Part shown: positions 1-12,500 of the stretch, piece after piece
Layout of the letters: each line of letters starts with the position of its first letter
How positions within the stretch are numbered: the stretch's first letter is position 1
Source: Symbiodinium natans
Taxonomy: Eukaryota > Sar > Dinophyceae > Suessiales > Symbiodiniaceae
Direction of reading: 5' to 3'
DNA length: 42,500 nucleotides
NCBI GenBank assembly: GCA_905221605.1
Contig: CAJNDS010000572.1
Span: 62,501-105,000 of the forward strand
Notes under the pieces: generated by a model
What the model was told of the DNA's origin: nothing
The model's database searches: none
Seen by the model: only the letters and a program-made list of their open reading frames with translations
Program-made: the position numbers and the translations under genes

Positions 1-72
1 ACCCTAAACCCTAAACCCTAAACCCTAAACCCTAAACCCTAAACCCCTAACCCCTAAACCCTAAACCCTAAA
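1..72. repeat. CCCTAAA telomeric array at the left edge
   Basis: The window opens with about seven C-strand telomere heptamers, then degenerate units (CCCCTAA). The orientation, with the C-rich strand reading 5' to 3' inward, is what a left chromosome end would show, but equally long or longer arrays occur internally in both orientations, so this may only be another interstitial array or the edge of the window. A second array follows at about 139-225. Confidence 0.9.
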
Positions 73-2276
73 CTGCGAGGACTGAGAGCCGAGCGAATTC
101 ATCGGGTCGATCATGCAGGGCAGAAATCCTGCACGAATCCCTAAACCCTAAACCCTAAACCCTAAACCCTAAACCCTAAACCCTAAACCCTAAACCCTAA
201 ACCCTAAACCCTAAACCCGAAACCTAAACCCAGCTGAAGGTTCATGGGGACTTGCAAGTAGGTCTACAAGTGCCCCCCCAAAACTACTGTTTGCTTAAGA
301 ACCGCCAGAAAAAAAGATAATTATCCGTATCTTGCCCTTATGAGTAAGAACATTGCTAATTGTTGGGGTTTCTTGAGCAATAAATCGAAAAAATAGGGCT
401 ATAGCCATACTAGCCCACTTACAACCCCACTTACCCACGAACATACCCACCTGCCTGGGCGCTGCCCCGCTCGGCCCCAACCCCTCCCCACCCCCCGCCC
501 CGCCACCTCCAAAGAAACAAAACCTAAAATAATGCCAGGGTTTAGGGTTTAGGGTTTAGGCTGCGGGTTTAGGGGAATAAGCATTGTTCACATATGAGTT
601 TACACAGGGACTATAATTCAAGGTCAGTGCTAGAAGAGGGCTGTGTTGAGAAGACACTTTGAGTATGCCAGTGCTTTCGAATTTCGCGGAGTCAAGACAA
701 GGGCCTGGACGTAGCTAGTGGATTTTGCGAAGGAGCATTTGGGAGAGGCAAATAATCCTGGGCCCATGTATATAAACCCTAAACACTGCACATTAAACCC
801 TAAACCCTGAACCCTGAACCCTGAACCCTAAACCCTAAACCCTAAACCCTAAACCCTAAACCCTAAACCCTAAACCCTAAACCCTAAACCCTAAACCCTA
901 AACCCTAAACCCTAAACCCTCAACCCTAGCCTAGGTTGCAAAATTCTAAGCAAGCGTAGTTCGCGTTGAGCCCTCTGGTCCCCGGGCCGGGCCTCTTGAG
1001 CCCTTAGTTGCTGAGTTCATGAGCCCGAAAAAAAGGTGTACGCCTTCAGTTCTATAGGGGGATTCTCGTATCCCAAAAAGTGTGAAGGGTGCTCACTCAG
1101 CTAAGCACCCTAAACCCTAAACCCTAAACCCTAAACCCTAAACCCTAAACCCTAAACCACCCCCTCCAACCCTGTCCTCGCTGATGTCGAGCGCTTCTGA
1201 GGCAGCAAAGCCTCTCACTTTGTGCCTGCGCAGGCTTTGAAGAGTCGAGTTTAGGGTTTAGGGTTTAGGGTTTAGAGTTTAGGGTTTAGGGTTTAGGGTT
1301 TAGGGTTTAGGGTTTAGGGATTTAAGGTTCATGCAGAACTACACGAGGCAATACTTCAGATCCCTAATCAACAAGGGCAAATGACCACACTGAGGGCCAG
1401 TGGTTCCAACCCTAGATAAACCCTAAACCCTAAACCCTAAACCCTAGATCCGAAACCCGAAACCCGAAACCCTAACCCTGAACCCTAAATTCAGAACCTA
1501 AGACAAACCTCACGACTCAGGGTTGAAATGGGTGGAAGCATCCAGGACGAGCCTGAAAATTAACCGTAAATTCCAAGGGTTTAGGGTTTAGGGTTTAAGG
1601 TTTAGGGTTTAGGGTCATTCCCTCTGGAAGGCGCAGGGTGTTGCACCGCTTCGCGGTGCGGGCTAGGGGTGAGGGGGAGGGGCAAGTTCACCCTAAACCC
1701 TAAACCCTAAACCCTAAACCCTAAACCCTAAACCCTAAACCCTAAACCCTAAACCCTAAACCCTAAACCCTAAACCCTCAAGCAGGCTACAATAAGTCGG
1801 AGCCCCCGGTCTATAGCATTGGTAGGGCATAAGCCTTGAATTTAGAAGCCCCAAAGGCCCACACCCTCATGCACCAACACCAAAGCAGTAACCTTAAACT
1901 TACATGTGTCAAGCAGATTTCCTCTCAATGCCACACACCCCTAAAACCTTAACACTAAACCAATAGGCTACAATAGGTGGTAGCCCCCTGTCTATAACAT
2001 TGATAGGGTATAAGCCTGAATTTTCAAAATCCCAAAGCCCGATACACATATATACCAACCCGACACCCTAACCTTCAGTTACATCTTTGAAACAGATTTC
2101 AATCTCAGTCCTGAACCCCTAAACCCTTAACCCTAAACCCTAACCTCTAAATCCTAAACCCTAAGCCCTACCCCCAAACCCGGACCCTAAATCCTGAAGC
2201 CTAAACCCCACACCCTAAACCCTAAACCCTGAAGCCTAAGCCCCACACCCTAAACCCTGAACCCTAAATCCTAAAC
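73..2276. repeat. Telomeric-array-rich stretch downstream of the RRM gene
   Basis: Interstitial CCCTAAA or TTTAGGG arrays lie at about 139-225, 797-928, 1107-1157, 1247-1318, 1420-1445, 1578-1613 and 1689-1780, flipping orientation several times. Between them are unique islands of 60-300 bp. A near-duplicate pair of about 130 bp (1785-1935 and 1965-2105, sharing the theme of a 'ggctacaata' start and 'ctataacattgatagggtataagcct' with changes) is visible. Two islands have exon-like minus-strand frames bounded by AG|G (1171-1225 and about 72-128). No complete gene can be supported here. Confidence 0.7.
1171..1225 (-). CDS. Candidate orphan microexon, unknown gene
   Basis: On the minus strand this island is preceded by GCGCAG|G and followed by a possible GT donor (AGG|GTTGG). 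The frame between reads HKVRGFAASEALDISEDR-like residues with no stop, and its size (55 nt) and AG|G boundary match the confirmed microexons of the neighbouring RRM gene. It lies downstream of that gene's stop codon, so it would belong to another minus-strand gene. I do not recognise the protein, and a 55-nt open frame can arise by chance. Confidence 0.3.
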
Positions 2277-3474
2277 TCAACTGCCGGCGCTGCCTTTCTC
2301 CCAGGAGTCGACGACAATGGACTGCCCGCCCAGTGTCAAACCATTCAGGGCGCTAACGGCCTGAACTGAGCTGTTTTTAGCGTGACATGCTGAGGTTCAG
2401 GGTTTAGGGTTTAGGGTTTAGGGTTTAGGGTTTAGGACTTAGGGCTTAGGGTTTAGGGGTTTGGAGCCGAGACTTTAGGCTTCTATAGGGCCGAGTAGCG
2501 CGAATGAACCTAGGAAACAGAAAAGGTTTCGGAGTAGGGAATGGGGTTTAGAGTGTAGGTTAGGATATGGGGTAGTTTCCTAAATTAGGGTCCCTTTTTG
2601 GGTACCCATTACAAGGCGGCACCCTTTAAAAGGGATCTCAAACAGGGAACCTAATTTAGAGAACTACCCATATGGGAAACCCATCTGTGCTTTGCCTCAT
2701 CAGGTCTATGCCTCTGGGAATCTGACTTCCATGGGGGGCGTTCCAAGGTTCTCGAAGCCCTTGAAGGCTTCAGGTTGTGACGGCCCTAAACACTAACCCT
2801 AAACCCTAAACCCTAAACCCTAAACCCTAAACCCTAAACCCTAAACCTTAACCCTAAGCTGGGGGTCCCGGGGCTTCAGTTTCCTTTCAGGTCTCTCCAC
2901 CCGAGAATAAGCCAGAATTCTCTTGAAGGTTCATGGTACCTGCAGGTAGGGCGAAAAAGTGTCTCAGGATTTAGGGTTTAGGGTTTAGGGTTTAGGGTCT
3001 CGAACCAAACCCTCTGGCACCTGGGAAGCTTCCTCCGGTGTCGCGTACCTCGCCGGGAAGCTGCTCATGACATGTTGCTTCCTCTTGCGTTTAGGGTTTA
3101 GGGTTTAGGGTTTAGGGTTTAGGGTTTAGGGTTTAGGGTTTAGGGTTTAGGGTTTAGGGTTTAGGGTTTAGGGTTTCGGGTTTCGGGCTTGGGGTCCGGG
3201 GTTTAAGGATTCAGGGATGAGGATGAGGGCTTGAGGGATCAGGGTTATGGGTTTAGGGTTCAACTGAAGAGTCCGGAACATTACTTATGGGCTAGGAATA
3301 CGAACTTGCATATCACACTCTTCGGCAAGCTGAAGCCAAGTAGGTTTGGGGTCCAAGAGGTGGGGTTCAGACACTCGTATAAGTTTCTAATATCACATTC
3401 TGCAGGGATAAAAAAGGGGCACATGAAACTGTACAGAGTGGAGGGTTTGGGGTTTAGGGTTTAGGGTTTAGGGT

Positions 3475-3513
<39 letters not shown>

Positions 3514-6500
3514 GGTTTAGCTGCAGGAATGTCGTTCCTCCATGGCACCCTTGGGAATTGCAGCGGACGACCCTAAACCCTAAACCCTAAACCCTAAACC
3601 CTAAACCCTAGACCCTAAACCCCTCAAACCCCTCAACCCTAAAAGGTTGAACTCCCAAGGCAGCCCAGGCACACGACAGCAGCAGTGCCCTTTCCCTTTC
3701 CTCGAAAGATCTCGACCCATTTGCTCTTTGCGACCTGCCGCTGGGTTGAGGGCTGCAGGGTCCTAAACCTCCCAAACCTCCTAAACCTCCTAAACCCTAA
3801 ACCTCCTAAACCTCCTAAACCCTAAACCTCTTAAACCTCCTAAACCCCTAAGCCCTGAAACCTAACGTTTAGGGCTTGAGTTGCTTGTGGAGTTTGAGGG
3901 TTTAGGGCGGCTTAGGGTTCAGGGCTTTGTCTTTGGGGGTCAGGGGTTTGGTAGGTGTTTTCTAGTGTTTGGGATGTTTCGAGTTGCGTGGTTTTGGGGC
4001 GGGCAGGGTTTAGGGGGTTTTGGGTTTAGAAAAGAATTAGGAATTATCATCCGCTGCTACCCCCCTCTATGCTACCCCTCATAATTAAAGCTATTTTGGG
4101 GTAGTTAAGCTTGTTTAAGGGGGGAACAGGGGGGGCGGGGTGGTACATTCGGGAAACCCATGAGTTTAGGGCAGTTTAGGGTTTGTGGCCCCCAAAAAAG
4201 CTTCGGTGGCTGCACGGATACCGGCTTTAGGGTTTAGGGTTTAGGGTACGGGGGGACAACCAAGGAAGGAAACCAACTCCCCCAATCGCCCTGAACTTAT
4301 ATTTCCCAGATCGAACCAAGAAACAACCAAGAACACGGATAAGAGCAACAAGGAAGGGGCACCCTTACACAAGTAGAGGGGCACTAACCCAACCCTCACT
4401 CCCAAACACGGACTTTTTTCTTTGGACGGACTGGCCATCCTTGAGCCAAACATAGTTTACGGGTTCATTAACCCTTTCAACTTCCAACACTAACTCCTTT
4501 CTACAATACCAATTGCAGCTCCGCACTCCCCCTGTCCTAGGATTTCCTAGGACACATTGGAGATGCAGGTCTTTTGGCCAAAAACTGCCATTAAGGCAGC
4601 AGCCAGCTGCTTGAAATGCAAGTTGTGGTTTAACGTCTTCCAGGACTGAATTATAGCACATTGGCTAATCTACTACCCATAGAGAATCTCTTTTCACCAT
4701 GATCCTCTCTCATCACTGAAGACTCCTTGGCCTTCTTCACCACAAACTGTGGTCTTTGCTACGCGAAAAGCTACTGACTTCTACTATCAGGGATTTCCAT
4801 ACCCTTAATAGTAACCACAACATTGTCAGCACATTGGCTGTTCCAGCGCACTCGTCTCCAGAAAGAGAAAAACTATCCCTTCATCCATACCATCCAATCA
4901 CTTCTTTTTCCGATTGTTGGCAATCTTGAGGTGAAGTTGCAGCAGAATATACTCCAGGTCCGAAACTGTAAGAACAGGATCCTGTACGCCCCTTTGAATT
5001 GAGGATACCAATCCTTCTCTCTTTGCGTCCTCAATCGCCTGGCAAGATTGACCCAGCTCCTCATTCACAGTGGCAGACCCTGGTGCATCCGCATCAGATG
5101 GACGATCCTTTTCTTCAGGATCTTGCACCATTACCACCTCTTCTTTATTGGGAATTGGCTCGCTCATACCATATCCTCAGGTCATTGACCCATTCTTCCA
5201 CCTCCGCGAGCGAAACCTCATACGACTTCACTACTTCGAGAAGTTCCAGCACGGACAACATTTCAGTGGTCCACGAAACCCATACTTGATCCATTTGGCC
5301 AGCATCTCCAGTGAACTTCAGGAGTTTGAACAATGGGTCCGCCTCTGCTCGAGCCAAATCTGGCTTGCCACCGGAGAGAAATGAAATCGCCTCCATCAAC
5401 AGTTCCGTCATCTTGGTCTCTTCGTCATAAACCATAAAATCCTCCTCATCATCATCGAACTGTTCAGGAGAGATCTCCTTTTCTCCACCATTTGCACCAG
5501 ACTTTCTCCTTGGACCATCCCTTGGGGGCGTCCTTGGAGACCTTGGCCTCTGTTTTTCCAACGGAACACCATGCTCGAAGACACACCTGTCACCAAATCG
5601 ACACTTCCCAGACCGAGCAAACTGGACGCACCTCACACCAGTTGCATCATGCGAGAACCCACAATCCTTTCCAGCGAAACATTCTCTCCCTGCCACATAG
5701 TATTTGCACCAATATGAATGTAGCACCACATCATCTTCGGAATGGATGAATTTGCAGTCGTCACCGAATTTGCAGCGATCTTTCCCCTTGCCGAACCAAT
5801 AGCAGAAACCCTTCTTCCTCTTCTCCAAGCGCTCTGCCTCATACCGGTCCATAGGGCGATTGTGCTCTACATGAACATTGCCATGTACCTGGGGACTGCT
5901 CCCTTCACCCGACGTGCTATCAGTATTTGGTGCTTGGAGTACAGCTGGAAAACCTGGCCTTGGTCCTACCACCTTCATGATCGGTTTTCCGCCAACTCCT
6001 GAGCCATGCTGAGACGATCCAAAAACATTGAACATCTTCATGAAGGCCTTTCTAGTGCCAATCTTCTGCACCCTTTTGATTGGACGTTTCATTGCTCCAA
6101 CCTTGCATCCAGATGCGTTCAAACGACACAACCTCCTATAACCAACTCTATGTCCCTTCTTCCAAAGAGCCATAAGAATTTTAGAGGCAGTAACATTCTC
6201 CACCTCTACCTTTTCCAATGGTCCCTCACTTCCCGGAACAAACCCATCCATATCTGAAGACCTTTCCATCTTTTTTGACACCACTTCGTCGAGGTAGTCT
6301 TCCGAGATCCAGGGTAAGTTCCCCTTAGAGGAAGGATTGTCATCATTGTTTGGTCCTTCACCAGGATACCCTTTTGTGCTGTCAAAGATCTTACCAGTAG
6401 TGCGGTCCTGCATAGAGAAATTCGAAGCCACGCGGGAGTACACTGACCACAAGAAAATCCTTGTGTCCGCCAGTCTTGATGACCCACTGGATGTCTCCTC

Positions 6501-9500
6501 TTCCGGAGAAACTTCTGGCGCTTTGCCATCCCCTCCAGTGTCACCACTTGTCTCACCTCCAGCATCTTCAATGGGAATAAGGGATTCATTGTTCCCTTGA
6601 TCAAGCACCGCACCCTCTGGTCCAAGAACTTCCAGCACCGCTGTCGAAGGATCCACCTCTTCATCAGCATCGTCGTCCATCCTTCTCCAGAGAGCCTCCA
6701 ATTGGTCCGCACAAGTCGCCGCTTGAAGGAACTCCATCAACCGAGCCCTCCCGCGCTGCCAGAGAAATTCCGAAACCATCACCGACCCTTGGGCTCCCAG
6801 ATTCAGGAATGGGTGAACCATTTTGGCTACCCTCGCCATAAGTTCAATATGAACTTCCATGCCTGGACTGCGGCTCCAATCATAGGCAATTGCCTCCATA
6901 GCAGTTCCAAACTTGTCAGTATTCTTGAATTCCCCTTCCAGACCAGGAGACAACAAGGCACCCATCACCGAAAGAGGATAATTCCCCACCGCCGGCAAGC
7001 ACGGGTTGTCATGGAACGAATGATGCAGGTCAGTATAATGTCCTTGATCTCTCCTTTGAAAAAGGAGTGCTCCAGTCCCTAGCTGGGCATTCATTTCATC
7101 CACTTGAACCATTTCAGCACATATCCTCTGTGCCATGTACGCCATTGCTGGCCAGACGGAACGATCGGTAAGACCGCGACGCATAACCCAATCAGTTGTT
7201 GGCGACTGAATCAGCGAATCAGCCTTGGATCATACACCAGAACAACCATTGCACCGTCACCCATTGACTGATCAGCATCGTCCTCCAGTGCCAGGTTCTC
7301 ATCCTGTTCGCTTGCACCCTCGGATGACATGCTAATAACCAAATTTCGATCCATCTTATTGGACCCTTTTTGGCAGTCTCTTTGCCCCACCGGCAACTTG
7401 CCAACTGCAACCTTCCAATAAATCCGAGTCAGAAGGCCTTTAACCAGCAATTGCTGAAGGTCACTCCTCACCGGACCACCATCCAAAATCTTCGCATCAT
7501 CACCACGGAGGTCATTGCTCCCACCTTCTCCTTCTTTTTGGTCAGTCTCCTCGCCAGAAATCTGTACTGCTCCTTCCGGCGCCGTCTCCTGTCCAGCCAC
7601 TTCTTGCCCAGGAAGAACTTGAGCGCTTTCAGAGACATTCACCTGTCCAGCAACACCTTGCCCAGGTAAAACCTCATCCGTGGAGCCCACCGCCAGCGAA
7701 CCAACCATAACTGAACCATCCCTTGCTCTTTTTTGAGACCGTTCAGCTCGACGAGAAGGTTGTGGTAGCGAAAAAACTTGTGAAGTCACTTCTTGGCGGG
7801 TCTCCCCCCGCGACGCTTTGTCGCGCCCTTCGCCAAGGTGAACCGATTTTTTCGGCCCGTCATTGGAGCCTGAAGAACCACTTTGCGGAACATTGCCACG
7901 ATTCGCAGTTCTCTGTGAATCCCTTTCTTGCAAAAAGATTTCCTTCAGGCGTTGTACGGCATTGGTCTCCTCTTCGCTTGAATCGCTTGAGGAAGCGGCA
8001 TACGAGACCAAAGCCTCCGCCTGTTCATCATCATCCACCACATCTGCCCACGCTCTGCTGAACCGATACGACAACCCACCACGAGGCTTCAGTTCCAGTG
8101 GCTTCGGCTTTTCCACCACTTCCGCCGGTTGCACTCGTCGTTGTGACCGAGAGCGTGGCACCTGTCGCACCTGTTTTTTGTCCAGCAAGGGCCTTCCCCT
8201 TCTCACAGGGTTTGATCTTGACCGATACTTTTTTGTTGGTGGATTCACCGGCGGCATTCCAACTCCCACCAACCGCAGCTTCTGTACGCACAACGGAGAC
8301 CTCTGCGCAAGCGTCCAACCATCACGGTACCTGACCTTATCAAAAAGCTCCCGATAGGAGCCTCTCGGCATAGTTTTTGCACCGGAGTCTTCAGCTTCAC
8401 GCACCTGAGTGAGGGTTCGCACCGCCGCTCTTCCAGTCCCTTTGTTCCCAGAAGATTGTTGTACCCGTACAGATGCATCAGAAGGAACTGCCTTTTCCGG
8501 TCCTCCCGGCCGATATCGGACATCACCCACCAATTGCAGAATTTTGCATGCGGTCACTTTGTTGATCCCTTTGTCAACCAAATCTTCCACAAAGATGAAC
8601 TCTTGCAAGTCCGACACATTGGTCACACCAAGCGTAATCATCACCTCACTTACATGAGGGGTATACACCCACAGGTGTGCGTTGCGAGCCATCCAATTTT
8701 CAATTGGCTCCTCCGGATTTTGAAGCTGAGTACCAGTGGATGCAGCCACGGAATTCTTTTGTTCATCAGCTTCTGCTTCATCCAGAGTACCTTTTTCACC
8801 ATCTTTTTGTGACACATTGGTCATTTGCAGTGCTTTCGGTGCCGAGGATGAGGAAGATTCAGCTCCCCCACTTGCAGGTGGCTGAAATGTGCTTCTATCC
8901 GTAATCTCCCATCCTCTCTCTTTTTCAAACCGGACCTGATTGGCCACCTGTACCAAGTGTTTCAGGAGCGACAGCCGCTCCTCTGACATCTCGTCATGGG
9001 AGTACTTGCAGAAATTTAACCCTTTCCGGCAACGTCCTCGGAGGTAATAATCGAAACAGCAATTGTGGAACCCTGCGTCCCTTAGTGACTTCCTGGAAGC
9101 ATTGTCCCAAGATTTGCCGGGCTCCCAAGTCCCTTCCAATGCTATGTCATCGTTGTGAAGGTACCTGCATGCAGTCCCATATTTACAACCACCTTGATTG
9201 TAATACAGACACAGCCGACCTTTTGGCTCACCCGACGTAGGCTCACCCTTTGATGCACCTTTGCCAAAATTGTACTTGGCCCGGAAGGCTAAATCCTCCC
9301 GCTCCTGCTGTGCCTCATCCACTGTACCTTCCTCTGTGGGAGGGTCACCGATGTTCCCATCCTCATCATCAGCTTCTTGGCTATTCTTTGGATCAGTTGA
9401 CCCTCCTCCTGGCCAACCTTCACCATAACGACGATGCTCATAGGAACACTCATCACCATTGCGACACCTTCCCCGATTGAAGAACTTGCACAGCTTGCTG

Positions 9501-12500
9501 TAACCAGGTGACAACACAGTCTTTGGTGTCATGTAAGCCTTTTTGTACTGGTCAGGGTCCATGTAGGCTTCCATTGGCTTGTTCTCCCTTTTGCTCATGG
9601 ATTGCACTGCACCATCAAGCTCCTGCAAAAATAGCTTGGTGTCCAACCAAAGCGCGTTCCAAAACTCATCTTCCCCTTGATTCAGCACCGTTGCCACCGC
9701 TTCACCCACAACTGGTCGAGAAAATCTCCTTTTTTTGCATGCCAGTTCGAAAAGCGCGTTGTGGTACTGTTTTCGGGAAAAAGTGGTTAACTTCCCCAAG
9801 CCTGTGCTTTCTGTACCATCAGGCTTCCAACCACCATTTTGCAAGATGCCATACGCGCGCCGAGCTTCCGCATTGAGGAATGCCTGATCTGCAACACACT
9901 CCTGTAAATCTTCCATCGGGCGACCCAACAGCATCCCTGTAATTTTGCCAACATAGGCTTCCTCTTCGTTTCCATTCTCCAGAAGAGCTTTGTAGATCTT
10001 TTCTCCATAAAGTTGTCTTTCTTCTCGTTCTTCAGAGGATAACTCCTGTACCACAAGCTCCTCATCGGATTGCTCTTCCTCCTGTTTCCAGTCCCATTGA
10101 CCGTTGGAATCTCGGTACCACTGACCAACATACCATGAATTCGTCCACCACGTACTCCAGCCGCTGGGTTTCCACTTCCGCAGCGTTGAGGAAGAGTCCT
10201 CCACGTCCTCTTCCAAAACCAGAAAGGTGTCCAAGATTATGGTACCATCATCTTCCACTAGTTTCACTGTTCCATTGACAGTATCACCAAATCTGAAATG
10301 ACACGTATTGTTCCCTTCTGCAGGAATCAATACATTCAAATCACCAAGGTCCAAAAAGGCTCCATACCCATTGATGCAGCGCACTAGACCCATGATTTCA
10401 TCTCCCTCTTGATAGCAATGTGTCCCAGGTGATTCCAAGGCTCCCGCTCGGGGCACTTTCTTTGTGTGCTCTTCAGAAACCACCTCTGTATCATCGGCTC
10501 CTGGCGCATCCTTTGTTTTCACCTTTGAGTCACACTGCTCGTCCTGCTCCACGAGTCCCACAAGCTCATCTTTTTTGTGCTCCTGGACTTCAGGACCTCC
10601 CTTTTTCTCCGCCAAAGGCTTTGCCTCATCTGCTGTAATTCGCTCGGTGTCGACTTCCGGCGAACTTCCAGACGGCAACACTTCTCCCTTCATGGGAGTG
10701 GACCCATCATTGGAGTCCTTTGTCACACCTTCTGCAGCAGGCAAATCTTCTCCACTGCAGGGCAATTGAGTCGATCATCCACGGCAGGCACGCTTTCTTC
10801 CACCGCAGGCTCCTTTGGTTCCATGGCTTCCAAAGGAGAATTTCCACCATCATTGACCACAGCTGCCTCATTGGCTCCGGTGTAGCCCTTGTCATTTCGT
10901 TCCTCGCGGCTAACTTCAGGTTGCACCAGTGCGTCCACCTGTGAACCTCCATCATCAGCTGCTGCGGAGACCTGCGCCCCATTGTTGCAGTCGCCCGTGG
11001 AACGTAACGCCATATGCACCTCAACCCGTGCTTCCTTCGCACTCCAGGTAATATCTGGCGCATCGACCCGCGCATCATTGGCGCTCCAGGCCTCATTTTT
11101 CAGATCTTCTGTGTCTCCAGCTATTCCAGAAGCTTCTTTTTCCCTTTGAATGGCAGGAACCTTGGCACCAAACGAAGAGACCTCCTCAGTCGCAACACAC
11201 GACCTTTTCCCTCCGTCTTCCAAATCTCCAGGACCACATTCCCGAACGACAGGTACCACATCCACCACTCGATCTTCTGCAGCCGACACAGTTCCGATCT
11301 CCACATTGGGAATCTTTTCTTCTGGACCTACCGATTCCACCGCTGCCACACCCTCAGAAAGTGCTCCCATTCCTTCCCGATCCAGATGTTGAGCTCCAGC
11401 GATGTCTGTTCGGTTTCCAGGAATCTCCTCCTCATCAGGAGAACCCGAGGTCGGGGCGTCACCACCAGCCCTAGGACCGCTATCCCTGATAGTAGAGGAA
11501 AAATCTTTTTCACCTAAACTATTTACACTACCCTGGAATGCCCTCGTAGACTCAGTCTTCGGAGTAGAGGATGAAGAATCCAGTGCCGCCTCCATTTCCA
11601 GCTCATTGCCCGAAGGAGACCCAACCACCTCGTCACTCTTCATCTTTTCACCTACCACCGGCAATGTCCACTTGCTTTCCTGCGTATCCAGGCAGTAATA
11701 ATATTGTCTCCCATCTTCATGGAGGTGCCATTCCCACGTTGTCCCATCGCACGCTTTGATCAGATGCTCGTCTTTCCGAAAACCATCCCTTTCAGAGACC
11801 TGTCGCATCTCGTCCTCTTCTTCGGACAACTGTCGCAACCTCTCAGCCTCCATCTGTAGGATCTCCTCCTCCCCCATGGCGTATCCAGCAGCAGGTGCAG
11901 CTTCAAAGCTGTCCGCACCCTTCTGTTCATGACCGCTTCCACCACCTTGGGAACTCGAAGATGGATCCCTTTTGATCTTGTTCAGAGGCCTCCTGGCCGC
12001 TTGCAGCACTTCTCCAATCAGATCGGTCTGAGACTCTTGGTCTACCATTCGACCCGAAGTCGAAGACGACGGCTGATACCCGTGTTTGTGCAACACTCGT
12101 AAAACAGTCACCTCCATTTCACGATCTATACCACCAGTCGCGTCCCAGTTCCTTTTCTCACCAGGCTTTGGCGATACAGAAACAGCACGTCCTTCAGCTT
12201 CAGCATTGCTAACCATATCCCTATTGGGATTCATACCCACATTGGGGCTTTCTGCAACCAAGGCCTCTTCCAGATGTTCTTCAGCGCCGGGAATCACCTC
12301 TTCCAACACCGATCTTTCACCCAGAGACTCAGCTGCACCATTTCCAGCTCCACCATCTTGTCCACCATCCGAGGCAAGTTGGAGCCATCGCTTCGGAGAA
12401 GGCATTGCTTCTTGATCCCAAAAACCTTGAAAGAACACTTAACCGCAGGGAACCTAATTTGGGCTCATAACCTACGGGGGGACAACCAAGGAAGGAAATC

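Noticed and set aside
1-72. True chromosome end
   Set aside because: The array is short and degenerate and no different from dozens of internal arrays in both orientations; it cannot be told from an interstitial array or the window edge.
1640-1670. Hairpin GCACCGCTTCGCGGTGC as a terminator
   Set aside because: Rho-independent terminators do not apply to a eukaryotic nuclear genome; it is a small palindrome without context.
3231-3464. 77-codon plus-strand ORF, and others ending in GFRV or NPKP
   Set aside because: These tails are translations of TTTAGGG and CCCTAAA; the frames lie in an intron of RRM gene 1.
4898-12405. Search for RT, integrase, RNase H or protease in the LTR element
   Set aside because: VYDEE, SGDTGG and HHSFHDNPC segments were considered but lack the surrounding motifs of YxDD, aspartic protease and HHCC domains.
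4873-12405. Reading ORF1-ORF4 as one host gene with introns
   Set aside because: The ORFs lie exactly between a primer site and polypurine tract within LTRs and TSDs, and the overlaps leave no room for introns.
5070-12415. Many plus-strand ORFs and extra minus-strand frames of 60-170 codons across the retrotransposon
   Set aside because: They are shadows of the four minus-strand ORFs, which have domains, overlap in order and fill the element.
10723-12438. Start codons GTG at 12438 (ORF1) and TTG at 10765 (ORF2) or 25074 (gene A)
   Set aside because: Non-ATG starts are not expected for a eukaryotic nuclear gene; ATG at 12405, 10693 and 24966 were preferred, with frameshift or reinitiation noted for ORF2.
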